NCBI GenBank assembly: GCA_030744095.1
Contig: JASLRF010000625.1
Coordinates: 1 to 9,317 of the forward strand
Length of the DNA: 9,317 nucleotides
From: Pirellulaceae bacterium
GTDB lineage: Bacteria; Planctomycetota; Planctomycetia; Pirellulales; Pirellulaceae
Reading direction: 5' to 3'
The number at the start of each line of letters is the position of its first letter. Position 1 is the stretch's first letter. The notes under the pieces are model-generated. The model searched no databases. It saw nothing but the letters and a program-made list of their open reading frames with translations, and was not told where the DNA came from. A program made the position numbers and the translations under genes. Shown piece after piece: positions 1 through 6,651 of the stretch.

Positions 1-1343
1 CGAATCATGTTTGCCAGGACGTGGCCGTAGTCCCGTTTCTGTGGGTCGCCCCGCTGAGCCTCTATCTGCTGACTTTCATTATCTGCTTTGATCGCGAACA
101 TTGGTATTCGCGGAGTTGGACGGCGGGGCTGACCATCGTTAGCGTTGTCGCACTGTGCGTGCTGATGCAATACGAACATGGTCCAGGTTTGTTTTTCGAA
201 GTCGGATTGCACTTCTCGGTGATGTTCCTGGTCTGCATGGTGTGTCATGGCGAACTGGCCCGCAGCAAACCGAGTCCACGTTATTTGACAAAGTTCTACT
301 TGATGTCATCAGCGGGCGGTGCGTTCGGTGGGCTTCTCGTCGCGCTGGTCTGCCCCTTGGTATTTTCGACGAACCTGGAACTGCACATCGCATTGCTCAT
401 CGCCGTCGCTGTCTCGTTGTGCGTCTTTGTGCTCGAAGCGCGACGCACGTGGCTGGGCGCCTCGGCCAAGCGGCAGTGGATTGCCTGGCCGGGTGGTTTT
501 GCGGTCATGCTGTTTGTCAGTTTTGCACACTATGACGAACTGGACCACGACACGATCGTGACGGAAAGGAATTTCTATGGCGTACTACACGTAGAACGCC
601 CTGCGGGCGCGCGAGGAACAATCCTGATGCATGGCCGCACGGTGCATGGGTTTCAATTCGACGATCCTAAAATGAAACTACGTCCGACGACGTACTATTC
701 CAACGGAAGTGGGATTGGGCGTACCCTTCATCAGCAAAACTCGGCAGCCCCGCTTCGCGTCGGGGCGATTGGCTTGGGCACCGGAACCGTCGCCTGTTAC
801 GGACAAGTTGGCGACCTCTATCGCTTTTATGAAATCAACCCGGCCATGGTGAGAATTGCCTATGAGCAATTCTCGTTTCTGAATGAAAGTCAAGCCGAAG
901 TAGAAATCATCCTGGGCGATGCGAGGCTCTCGTTGGAGCGTGAGCCGGATCAGAATTTTGATGTGCTGATCTTGGATGCCTTTAGCAGCGATTCCATTCC
1001 AACTCACCTGCTGACCCGAGAAGCATTCGACGTTTACAAGCGTCATCTTAAACCGGATGGCATTATCGCCGTACACGTTAGCAATCGGTTTCTGCGGCTG
1101 GAACCGGTGGTGTTAAGGCTGGCCAAGCACGTGGGAATGGACTGCGTCAAAATCAACAATCCCGTCGATCCCGTACGAGCTGTCCTGGCTGCTCAATGGA
1201 TGCTAATGACGCGAACTCCTGAATTCCTTCAGCACGAAGTCATTCAACCGGTCGCCATCCGCTTCAACGACCAATCCAACAACGACTTCCCACTCTGGAC
1301 CGACCAGTACAACAACCTGTTCCAGGTCATGAAGATCTATTGA
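1..1343 (+). CDS. Fused multi-TM / spermidine synthase-like protein, 5'-truncated by window edge
   Basis: C-terminal part of a membrane protein fused to a spermidine synthase-like (SAM-methyltransferase fold) domain. The frame is open to the left edge (first whole codon at 3), and the residues before the GTG at 21 (NHVCQD) continue the family pattern, so that GTG is an internal valine and the true start lies outside the window. Numbering from 21: about six hydrophobic segments (roughly 4-23, 33-50, 60-77, 95-115, 121-138, 155-168) with the conserved stretch CHGELARSKPSPRYLTKFYL at 76-95, then a soluble domain from about 180. In that domain GLGTGT (251-256) is the nucleotide-binding glycine loop, and GDAR and DAFSSD (from 319) follow as in spermidine synthase-like proteins. 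Family members are common in planctomycetes, but their substrate is not established, and polyamine synthesis should not be assumed. It ends with TGA, 26 bp from the convergent ThuA gene, with no obvious terminator between. Confidence 0.85.
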   Translation, partial: NHVCQDVAVVPFLWVAPLSLYLLTFIICFDREHWYSRSWTAGLTIVSVVALCVLMQYEHGPGLFFEVGLHFSVMFLVCMVCHGELARSKPSPRYLTKFYLMSSAGGAFGGLLVALVCPLVFSTNLELHIALLIAVAVSLCVFVLEARRTWLGASAKRQWIAWPGGFAVMLFVSFAHYDELDHDTIVTERNFYGVLHVERPAGARGTILMHGRTVHGFQFDDPKMKLRPTTYYSNGSGIGRTLHQQNSAAPLRVGAIGLGTGTVACYGQVGDLYRFYEINPAMVRIAYEQFSFLNESQAEVEIILGDARLSLEREPDQNFDVLILDAFSSDSIPTHLLTREAFDVYKRHLKPDGIIAVHVSNRFLRLEPVVLRLAKHVGMDCVKINNPVDPVRAVLAAQWMLMTRTPEFLQHEVIQPVAIRFNDQSNNDFPLWTDQYNNLFQVMKIY

Positions 1344-1369
1344 GACAACGCCAAACATCTCACGCCGAA

Positions 1370-2221
1370 TCAACGCTTGGCCGCTGCGACAACGGCCCGT
1401 GCCTTCTTCTCTTCCTCGGCGGATAGTTTAGGATTGGGGGTCGCGTCTCCTTCCACCTGGCCGAGGATCCACTTCATCCCGCCCAACAATGACGCCATGT
1501 ACGTTTCGTTGGTCCACACGTCTTCACGATGTCCCAGGCTCATGTGCATGACTTTGCCTTGACCATACTCCTTCACCCACAGAATTGGCACGTGGTAGGG
1601 CTCTTTCTTTTCGGTCTTGGCCATATTCAAACTCATTAGCACACGAACTTTCTCGGGCTGCCAATTCCTAAAACGATAGATTTCGTCCTTGAGAGTGACT
1701 TCGTCGCCCCACGGTTTGCTCGCCGGATGCCGCTTGTCGTGGACGGTGATCGTTACCGTGGAACCCGATCCCCAAGGATGACCATTAAACGTGCCTCCGA
1801 TCATGTCCCAATAGGGCTGATAGTCCTTGAACGTATCGGCGGCGGAATGAGCGCCCACGAAGCCGTGACCCTTCTGCTTCAACCAATCGTTGAAGAAATA
1901 GTCCAGATCCGCCTGGGCAATGGGCAGCTTTCCCGTCGTGTAGAAGAATACGATGTCGTAGTTTTGGAGTCTTTCCTTCGTGAAGTCCTTGGCACAATCC
2001 TGAGTGCAATCGACACGAAACAGGTTGCTGGAAATCCCCAGCTCGGTCAATGCAAGTTCCGCGGGAGCAAGCTTTCTGTCCTTGCGATTAACCGAACCGT
2101 GACGAAAGCCTGCACTTTGCGTCACCATAAGGATGCGCGCTGGCTTGGCGTCTTCGGCCTGCACGGTGGGAGCAAGCCAGCTAACAAACAACAACGTGAC
2201 GAGGGCGAGTCTGGATTTCAT
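1370..2221 (-). CDS. Secreted ThuA-domain protein (class I glutamine amidotransferase-like fold)
   Basis: A 283-residue ThuA-domain protein. ThuA takes part in trehalose use in rhizobia, but planctomycete relatives are numerous and mostly uncharacterised. A signal peptide is visible: basic start (MKSR), hydrophobic core, and likely cleavage after VQA (residue 22), so it acts outside the cytoplasm. Family landmarks: ILMVTQSAGFRHGS (30-43), YDIVFFYTTGKL (88-99), GFVGAHSAADTF (120-131), GGTFNGHPW (142-150), DEIY (179-182) and MSLGHREDVW (227-236). The C-terminal tail is Lys/Ala/Glu-rich. The ATG at 2221 is preferred because AGGA (2230-2233) sits 8 nt before it. An upstream TTG at 2248 would add nine residues and overlap the preceding stop as TTGA, but has no good ribosome site. 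The gene lies 23 bp after the DUF1501 gene, so it is probably co-transcribed from there. Confidence 0.88.
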   Translation of the reverse strand: MKSRLALVTLLFVSWLAPTVQAEDAKPARILMVTQSAGFRHGSVNRKDRKLAPAELALTELGISSNLFRVDCTQDCAKDFTKERLQNYDIVFFYTTGKLPIAQADLDYFFNDWLKQKGHGFVGAHSAADTFKDYQPYWDMIGGTFNGHPWGSGSTVTITVHDKRHPASKPWGDEVTLKDEIYRFRNWQPEKVRVLMSLNMAKTEKKEPYHVPILWVKEYGQGKVMHMSLGHREDVWTNETYMASLLGGMKWILGQVEGDATPNPKLSAEEEKKARAVVAAAKR

Positions 2222-2229
2222 TTTTCTTT

Positions 2230-2233
2230 TCCT
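2230..2233 (-). promoter_or_regulatory. Shine-Dalgarno site deciding the ThuA-protein start
   Basis: AGGA within an AGGAAAAG run on the minus strand, 8 nt before the ATG at 2221. It favours that ATG over the TTG at 2248 that overlaps the DUF1501 stop codon. Confidence 0.6.
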
Positions 2234-2244
2234 GAATTCTCGAA

Positions 2245-3621
2245 TCAAAACAACTCGTGGATTTCTTTGGTGCCAATGTCGACCAGCGGTAACGGGCGTT
2301 CGGCCGGACCAGGCAGATGGGTTTCAAGATCAAAGCCGAGGCTTCGGTAAATCGTGGCAATAATGTGATTCGGACCAACTGGCCGTTCCGACGGTGCACC
2401 ACCGATGGGGTCGCTGCACCCGACGACGCGACCACCCTGTACGCCACCGCCGGCAAAATACGTGGTGAAACACTGCGGCCAGTGGTCACGCCCGCCGGCG
2501 GGATTAATGCGCGGAGTTCGACCGAACTCGGCCAAATTACAGACCAAGGTCTTATCCAGTAGGCCACGTTGTTCGAGGTCTTCGATTAGCGCACTGTAAG
2601 CCTGGTCGTACATCGGCGCGACGATATTCTTCATCCCCTCGATCGATGTGAACGGTTTCGAGCCATGAATGTCCCACGTGATTTCGTCGAAGACGGTCAA
2701 GAATGTGTTAAGCGTAACGAATCGAACGCCACCTTCGATCAACCGTCGCGCTAACAGACAACACTGACCAAAGCGATTCATCCCATAGCGCTGGCGCACT
2801 TTCTTCGGCTCAAGTGCCAAATTGAATGCCTCCCGAGCCCGTGGACTGGTCATCATCCGGTAGGCCGCTTGAAAGTTCTCATCGAGCAGCTTGGCACTCT
2901 CAGTCGATTCGAAATTATCAAACGTTCGATCGACCACATCTCGCACGCGGCGATGCCGCTGCAGCCGTGCCGTCCCGATCTCCGGTGACGGCAACAGATC
3001 GGGCACTTTGAAATCCTCTTTGGATGGATCCGCCATCAGTGCAAACGGATCGTGAGCTTTGCCCAGGAACCCGCCAGTTTGACCGTTGGGTATGTTGCCA
3101 CCTCCCCGGCCCATCGTTTCCGGCAGCACCACATGGGCTGGAAGATTGGATTTTTGGCCACGCAGGTAGCTCAACACCGCGCCGGCATGGGGCGTCTCAA
3201 TTCCGCCGGCAAACAGTCGGCCGGTCTGCATCATTTGCCACCCGGCATCGTGGACTGCCGCGCCGTTGTGGTAACAGGAACGAACCAACGAGAACTTATC
3301 CGCAATCTTGGCGTGTCGCGGAAAGATCTCGGAAATATCGATGTCGCTCGAGTTTGTATGAATCGGTTTGAAGGGACCACGGATTTCGCTCGGCGCGTCT
3401 GGCTTCATGTCGAAAGTATCGACGTGGCTTGGCGCACCCAGATTGAAAATCATGATGCAAGCGCGATCTTCGTTCTTGTTGTCGACCAATCCCTTCTCTT
3501 TGGCCGCCAGATAGCTCGGCAACGTGATTCCCATCGCGCCGAGCGTGCCGATCTGGATGAAATCGCGCCGAGTGACGCCATCACACGTCTTGATGGAACC
3601 TCTGCCAGTTAGTTGAAGCAT
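2245..3621 (-). CDS. DUF1501 family protein with Tat-type signal
   Basis: A 458-residue DUF1501 protein, a family with an alkaline phosphatase/sulfatase-like fold that is greatly expanded in planctomycetes and of unsettled function. Near the N-terminus VTRRDF (twin Arg at 18-19) followed by a hydrophobic stretch looks like a Tat signal, implying export of a folded protein. Family motifs: NLGAPSHVDTFD (60-71), then GPFKPI, HNGAAVHDAGWQ, NLAEFGRTP (362-370), GRDHWPQCF (377-385) and AGGGVQGG further on, all in the usual order. The length is normal and the frame intact. The ATG at 3621 is chosen over a TTG at 3639 because GGAG (3631-3634) lies 9 nt upstream. DUF1501 genes usually sit beside DUF1549/DUF1553 (PSD1-type) genes; none is here, and the downstream partner is the ThuA gene 23 bp away. 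Confidence 0.9.
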   Translation of the reverse strand: MLQLTGRGSIKTCDGVTRRDFIQIGTLGAMGITLPSYLAAKEKGLVDNKNEDRACIMIFNLGAPSHVDTFDMKPDAPSEIRGPFKPIHTNSSDIDISEIFPRHAKIADKFSLVRSCYHNGAAVHDAGWQMMQTGRLFAGGIETPHAGAVLSYLRGQKSNLPAHVVLPETMGRGGGNIPNGQTGGFLGKAHDPFALMADPSKEDFKVPDLLPSPEIGTARLQRHRRVRDVVDRTFDNFESTESAKLLDENFQAAYRMMTSPRAREAFNLALEPKKVRQRYGMNRFGQCCLLARRLIEGGVRFVTLNTFLTVFDEITWDIHGSKPFTSIEGMKNIVAPMYDQAYSALIEDLEQRGLLDKTLVCNLAEFGRTPRINPAGGRDHWPQCFTTYFAGGGVQGGRVVGCSDPIGGAPSERPVGPNHIIATIYRSLGFDLETHLPGPAERPLPLVDIGTKEIHELF

Positions 3622-3630
3622 GGTGCATCT

Positions 3631-3634
3631 CTCC
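3631..3634 (-). promoter_or_regulatory. Shine-Dalgarno site deciding the DUF1501 start
   Basis: On the minus strand GGAG followed by AG lies 9 nt before the ATG at 3621. This supports that start over the TTG at 3639, which lies upstream of the site. Confidence 0.6.
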
Positions 3635-3678
3635 GTCAAAACACAAACGGGCGGTCTGACCCATTTCTTGAACTGTAT

Positions 3679-3707
3679 AGGCTAACAATGACGACACGTA
3701 ACGTCAA
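3679..3707 (-). promoter_or_regulatory. Candidate promoter for the DUF1501-ThuA unit
   Basis: In the 138-bp gap upstream of the DUF1501 gene, the minus strand has TTGACG (3702-3707), a 17-nt spacer and TAGCCT (3679-3684). The -35 is good and the -10 weak; an alternative TATACA overlaps just downstream but is badly spaced. It would give a leader of about 50 nt. The same gap holds a near-palindrome around CGATATCG (3723-3736, one mismatched pair), which could be an operator or chance. No clear terminator for the preceding SGNH-DUF1080 gene is seen, so read-through is possible. Confidence 0.25.
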
Positions 3708-3759
3708 GAAACACCGCCGGTTGCGCGATATCGGGCGAGTCAGGGTGATGGCAGCGAAT

Positions 3760-5130
3760 TCAATCCAACGGCTTGATCCGAATGCGGCGATACTCCATTT
3801 GCCCGCGGTCACCCTCCAAACCGATCGGGCCGGTTTCTGGAACCTTGAATTCCGCCACGAGAACCTCGCCATTACAGGTGCAATGAGCCACGCCGCCACG
3901 CACTGTCACGACGATCTCATTCCACTCTTGCGGCTTGTATTGTTCTAGTTCTTTGTACGGTCCGGCCAGCAGAAAATCGCGGCACTGCAGCTGTGGCTTG
4001 CGAATAAAAATCCCACTGTCCGCATTTGGTGTGGCCCGAAACTCTAGCTTAAGGACAAAGTCATCGGAGAACTCGCGAGTGGTCCACAGCTGTTGGATGC
4101 GGCGACCTTCGCTGGGTGTGATGACGATCAAGCGACCGTTCTTCGCGACATAGCGCCCATCGCCACTCGATCTCTTTCCATCGAACGTGACAGCCTCCTT
4201 CACGATGGGCCACGCGGGACCGTTGGGGTTTTTCTTACGGCGACGTTTGATTGCTTCAATCTGCGCGGTGGACGTCGCCTGGAATCCCCAGCCAGTCAGA
4301 TCACGACCATTGAACAGACTCTCGAAGCCTGCTTCGAGGGCGAAACCATCCGATTCGGTTTCCAGAAAGTCTAGTGTCGCGAAGATCGGTCGCAGTGCCG
4401 CCGCCCATTTTGCGTAGCCGATCTTGTTCGGGTGCAGTAAGTCAGGAAACTCGGATTTCTTTGCGTTGCCCATCTCGTTTGCAAACAAGGTCCACGTATC
4501 GACCACCGTCACTTGCGGATCACCTTTGACTCCCGCTGCAAGCAGCGCATTGATCTGCTTGATCTTGTCCGCCGGGCGACTTTTGGTCGCAGAACTCGGA
4601 ATAACCAGGCAAAGAACGACCGGCATTTTCGCGTCATGTTTCTTCAGTTCCGCCAGAATCAGTTTCACGTCGCTGGCAATCGTTGCCGGTTCGGCCTTCT
4701 CTTCCAGATCATTGGTGCCCATCAACATCACGACACAGGCTGGATTCAGAGACAGTACATCTTCCCGCAACCGAATCAACATGCCCCGCGACGTGTCGCC
4801 ACTGATACCGCGATTGGCGACTTTGGCTCCAATAAAGCTGTCCGCCATTTCGTTGCCCCACCCCTGCGTGATCGAGTCTCCCAGAAATACGATCGACTTC
4901 TGGTCTTCCTGGACTTGTCGAGCCCATTGGCTGCGCCGCCGCATCCACAAGTTCTGAAACCACTCGTAGCGGCGAATTGGGCCGGTGCCCGGTAAGCCTT
5001 CATCGGTCTTGGGGATTTTGAACGGCGGGGCGCTCGCCTTGGCGGTGTTTTCCTGAGCGAGTAGCGAAGCGCCCATGGCGGCAAATGTGACGAGCAACAG
5101 GGGAAGTACGATTCGCGGGGTGATTGTCAT
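3760..5130 (-). CDS. Secreted SGNH/GDSL hydrolase fused to DUF1080 (3-keto-disaccharide hydrolase-like) domain
   Basis: A 456-residue two-domain exported protein. Residues 1-25 form a signal peptide (hydrophobic core, likely cleavage near LLAQ). Residues about 78-255 are an SGNH hydrolase: GDSIT with nucleophile Ser86, NRGISGD (106-112), GTND (138-141) and DLLHPN (230-235) giving the Asp230/His233 pair. The catalytic set is complete, as in GDSL esterases and acetylhydrolases. Residues about 268-455 are a DUF1080 domain: it opens with FESLFNGRDLTGWG, continues through SGIFIR (372-377) and closes with GPIGLEGDRGQMEYRRIRIK. DUF1080 is a lectin-like jelly-roll family with 3-keto-disaccharide hydrolase annotation. 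The fusion suggests ester removal and glycoside binding or cleavage on one polypeptide; the substrate is unknown. The ATG at 5130 has a GGAAAAG-type ribosome site about 10 nt upstream and a promoter candidate at 5190-5218. Confidence 0.9.
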   Translation of the reverse strand: MTITPRIVLPLLLVTFAAMGASLLAQENTAKASAPPFKIPKTDEGLPGTGPIRRYEWFQNLWMRRRSQWARQVQEDQKSIVFLGDSITQGWGNEMADSFIGAKVANRGISGDTSRGMLIRLREDVLSLNPACVVMLMGTNDLEEKAEPATIASDVKLILAELKKHDAKMPVVLCLVIPSSATKSRPADKIKQINALLAAGVKGDPQVTVVDTWTLFANEMGNAKKSEFPDLLHPNKIGYAKWAAALRPIFATLDFLETESDGFALEAGFESLFNGRDLTGWGFQATSTAQIEAIKRRRKKNPNGPAWPIVKEAVTFDGKRSSGDGRYVAKNGRLIVITPSEGRRIQQLWTTREFSDDFVLKLEFRATPNADSGIFIRKPQLQCRDFLLAGPYKELEQYKPQEWNEIVVTVRGGVAHCTCNGEVLVAEFKVPETGPIGLEGDRGQMEYRRIRIKPLD

Positions 5131-5189
5131 GAGGTGCTTTTCCAGGGAGTCGGAAGGGACCTTTCAGGGGAGCGTCGATCTCGTCGCAG

Positions 5190-5218
5190 ATTGTACCTAG
5201 ACGAGCGAGAACATCCAA
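5190..5218 (-). promoter_or_regulatory. Candidate sigma70-type promoter for the SGNH-DUF1080 gene
   Basis: In the 169-bp gap upstream of the SGNH-DUF1080 gene, the minus strand shows TTGGAT (5213-5218), a 17-nt spacer and TACAAT (5190-5195). Both hexamers are close to consensus with ideal spacing. The predicted start is near 5182-5184, a leader of about 52 nt. It suggests the gene is transcribed on its own rather than only by read-through from the oxidoreductase gene. Confidence 0.45.
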
Positions 5219-5299
5219 CGTGTCGACGATTCGTCTGTCCAGTGTGTGTTTGATTGTAGTAACCACTCCGTGTGCCTGCCTTGTTCGCGACCGCCACGG

Positions 5300-6559
5300 C
5301 TACGTCTCCGCCAATAGGCCAAATCGCTCGTCTAGCGGCCGCTGAAAGTCGCGCAGCTGACCCGAGGCAACTTCTTCCACGTTCACGGTTCGACCCGCTT
5401 GGCTCGATTCCAAAACCGCGAACGCGGCAGCCAAATCGCGCAGCCCTTCCAGACCACTCGTTTCCGGTTCGCGCCGGGCGCGGATGGCGGCGAGCCAGTC
5501 GCATTGGTTCAGTGCGAAGGCATCGGTAAGACCATGAGGAAAATGCAATGCGCGAATGTCGGCGGGGCATTCGGTTTCGTACAGCGTTGTCAGATCGCGG
5601 GCCAATCCATCGTCGGTAGTCACGACATCACCATGTACGCTGCCGGTGCTCCCATGATAGACAATGCCGCGGCCCGTGCCGCACAACGTTGGTGCGCCGT
5701 GGCCGCCCCAACTGGCGGTGATACTGCCAAGTACACCATGGCCGGTCGTGAATGAGGCCAGCATGGTATCGTCGGCATCGCAGTCGACGTGGTCGGTTAC
5801 CTTTCCCGTGGCATCGCGGGTGAATCGAACTGGCTCCAGGATGGAGGCCCGTGCGGAGACCGTGGCGATTTCGCCGGCAACGTGTCGGATGTGATTGAAA
5901 AGGTGCACGCCGATATCCAGCGCCAACCCCCCTCCTTCGGTGCGGCGATGTCGCCAGGGAGTTTCGGCGACAATGCGATCCGGCCCCCACCAGTTGCCGA
6001 CGTTGGTCATGAGGATCATCTGCAAATCCCCGCACCAGCCGTTGCGAAACAACCAGCCAAGCTGCCGAGTATCAGCGCGGTTGCGCGCGTTTTCGAATAC
6101 GCCGAGAACCCGATCATCTGCCTCGGCCCGTTCGCACATTCGGCGCGCCGCGGCCACGGTGACGGCAAGTGGTTTCTGCGTAAGTAGATCTTTGCCGGCG
6201 GCAAATGCAACGGCAGCAACCTGATGGTGCAGCGTATGCACCGTAAGATCATTGACGGCGTCGATCGGCCCTGCCTTGATCATCTCACGGTAATCAGAGA
6301 AAACTTGCACTTCGACATCATCCTGAAAATCAGACAGATACAGATCGCCGATGGCAAGAGGATCGTTGGGGCCCGTGCCCACAGGCTGCCGTTGCGCGGG
6401 GCCTTCGCCGCGTTTGACATACGACCAGGCATCGTCCGTGCGGCGGGCGCAGAGCGCTGTGATTCGGAAATCGTCGATCCCGGCGGCTCGCATCAATTGA
6501 TAACCACGCAGATGTGCCGCTAAGATACGTCCACAGCCAACGATGCCAATGCGTATCAT
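5300..6559 (-). CDS. Gfo/Idh/MocA family NAD(P)-dependent oxidoreductase
   Basis: A 419-residue dehydrogenase of the Gfo/Idh/MocA family, which oxidise or reduce sugars, inositols and related polyols with NAD(P). The N-terminal Rossmann fold begins immediately: IGIVGCGRI (4-12) is the dinucleotide glycine loop. Residues about 48-85 form an insertion longer than usual, which helps make the protein longer than the common 330-390. The family EKP signature appears as QKP (128-130), keeping catalytic Lys129 but with Gln for Glu. The C-terminal domain has GGGLALDIGVHLFNHI (209-224) with Asp215 and His219 in the expected catalytic places. No signal peptide is present, so it is probably cytoplasmic. 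The ATG at 6559 is required by the glycine loop, but the ribosome site is weak. It lies 92 bp from, and divergent to, the symporter gene. The substrate cannot be read from sequence. Confidence 0.9.
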   Translation of the reverse strand: MIRIGIVGCGRILAAHLRGYQLMRAAGIDDFRITALCARRTDDAWSYVKRGEGPAQRQPVGTGPNDPLAIGDLYLSDFQDDVEVQVFSDYREMIKAGPIDAVNDLTVHTLHHQVAAVAFAAGKDLLTQKPLAVTVAAARRMCERAEADDRVLGVFENARNRADTRQLGWLFRNGWCGDLQMILMTNVGNWWGPDRIVAETPWRHRRTEGGGLALDIGVHLFNHIRHVAGEIATVSARASILEPVRFTRDATGKVTDHVDCDADDTMLASFTTGHGVLGSITASWGGHGAPTLCGTGRGIVYHGSTGSVHGDVVTTDDGLARDLTTLYETECPADIRALHFPHGLTDAFALNQCDWLAAIRARREPETSGLEGLRDLAAAFAVLESSQAGRTVNVEEVASGQLRDFQRPLDERFGLLAET

Positions 6560-6651
6560 GCTCGGTTCGTCCGATCGTCTGATGTTGAGGGAAATGCGAC
6601 CGTTCTCCTTGACGAACTCCTTCCTGGTCGCCGACGAACAGGAGCCGCACG

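Noticed and set aside
1344..1369. Terminator between the convergent genes at 1343 and 1370
   Set aside because: The 26-bp gap has no inverted repeat or U tract; any terminator must lie within the coding sequences.
1727..2350. 207-codon open frame on the plus strand across the ThuA/DUF1501 junction
   Set aside because: Antisense to two well-supported genes and without domain features.
3052..3612. 186-codon open frame on the plus strand
   Set aside because: It lies wholly inside the DUF1501 gene on the other strand, has no recognisable motif or ribosome site, and the DUF1501 frame carries all family motifs.
4424..4957. 177-codon open frame on the plus strand
   Set aside because: It is antisense to the SGNH domain; its composition reflects the real gene read backwards.
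6609..6636. Promoter for the symporter gene based on TTGACG at 6609-6614
   Set aside because: No -10-like hexamer at 16-18 nt spacing; the sequence there is GC-rich, and the site is very close to the start codon.
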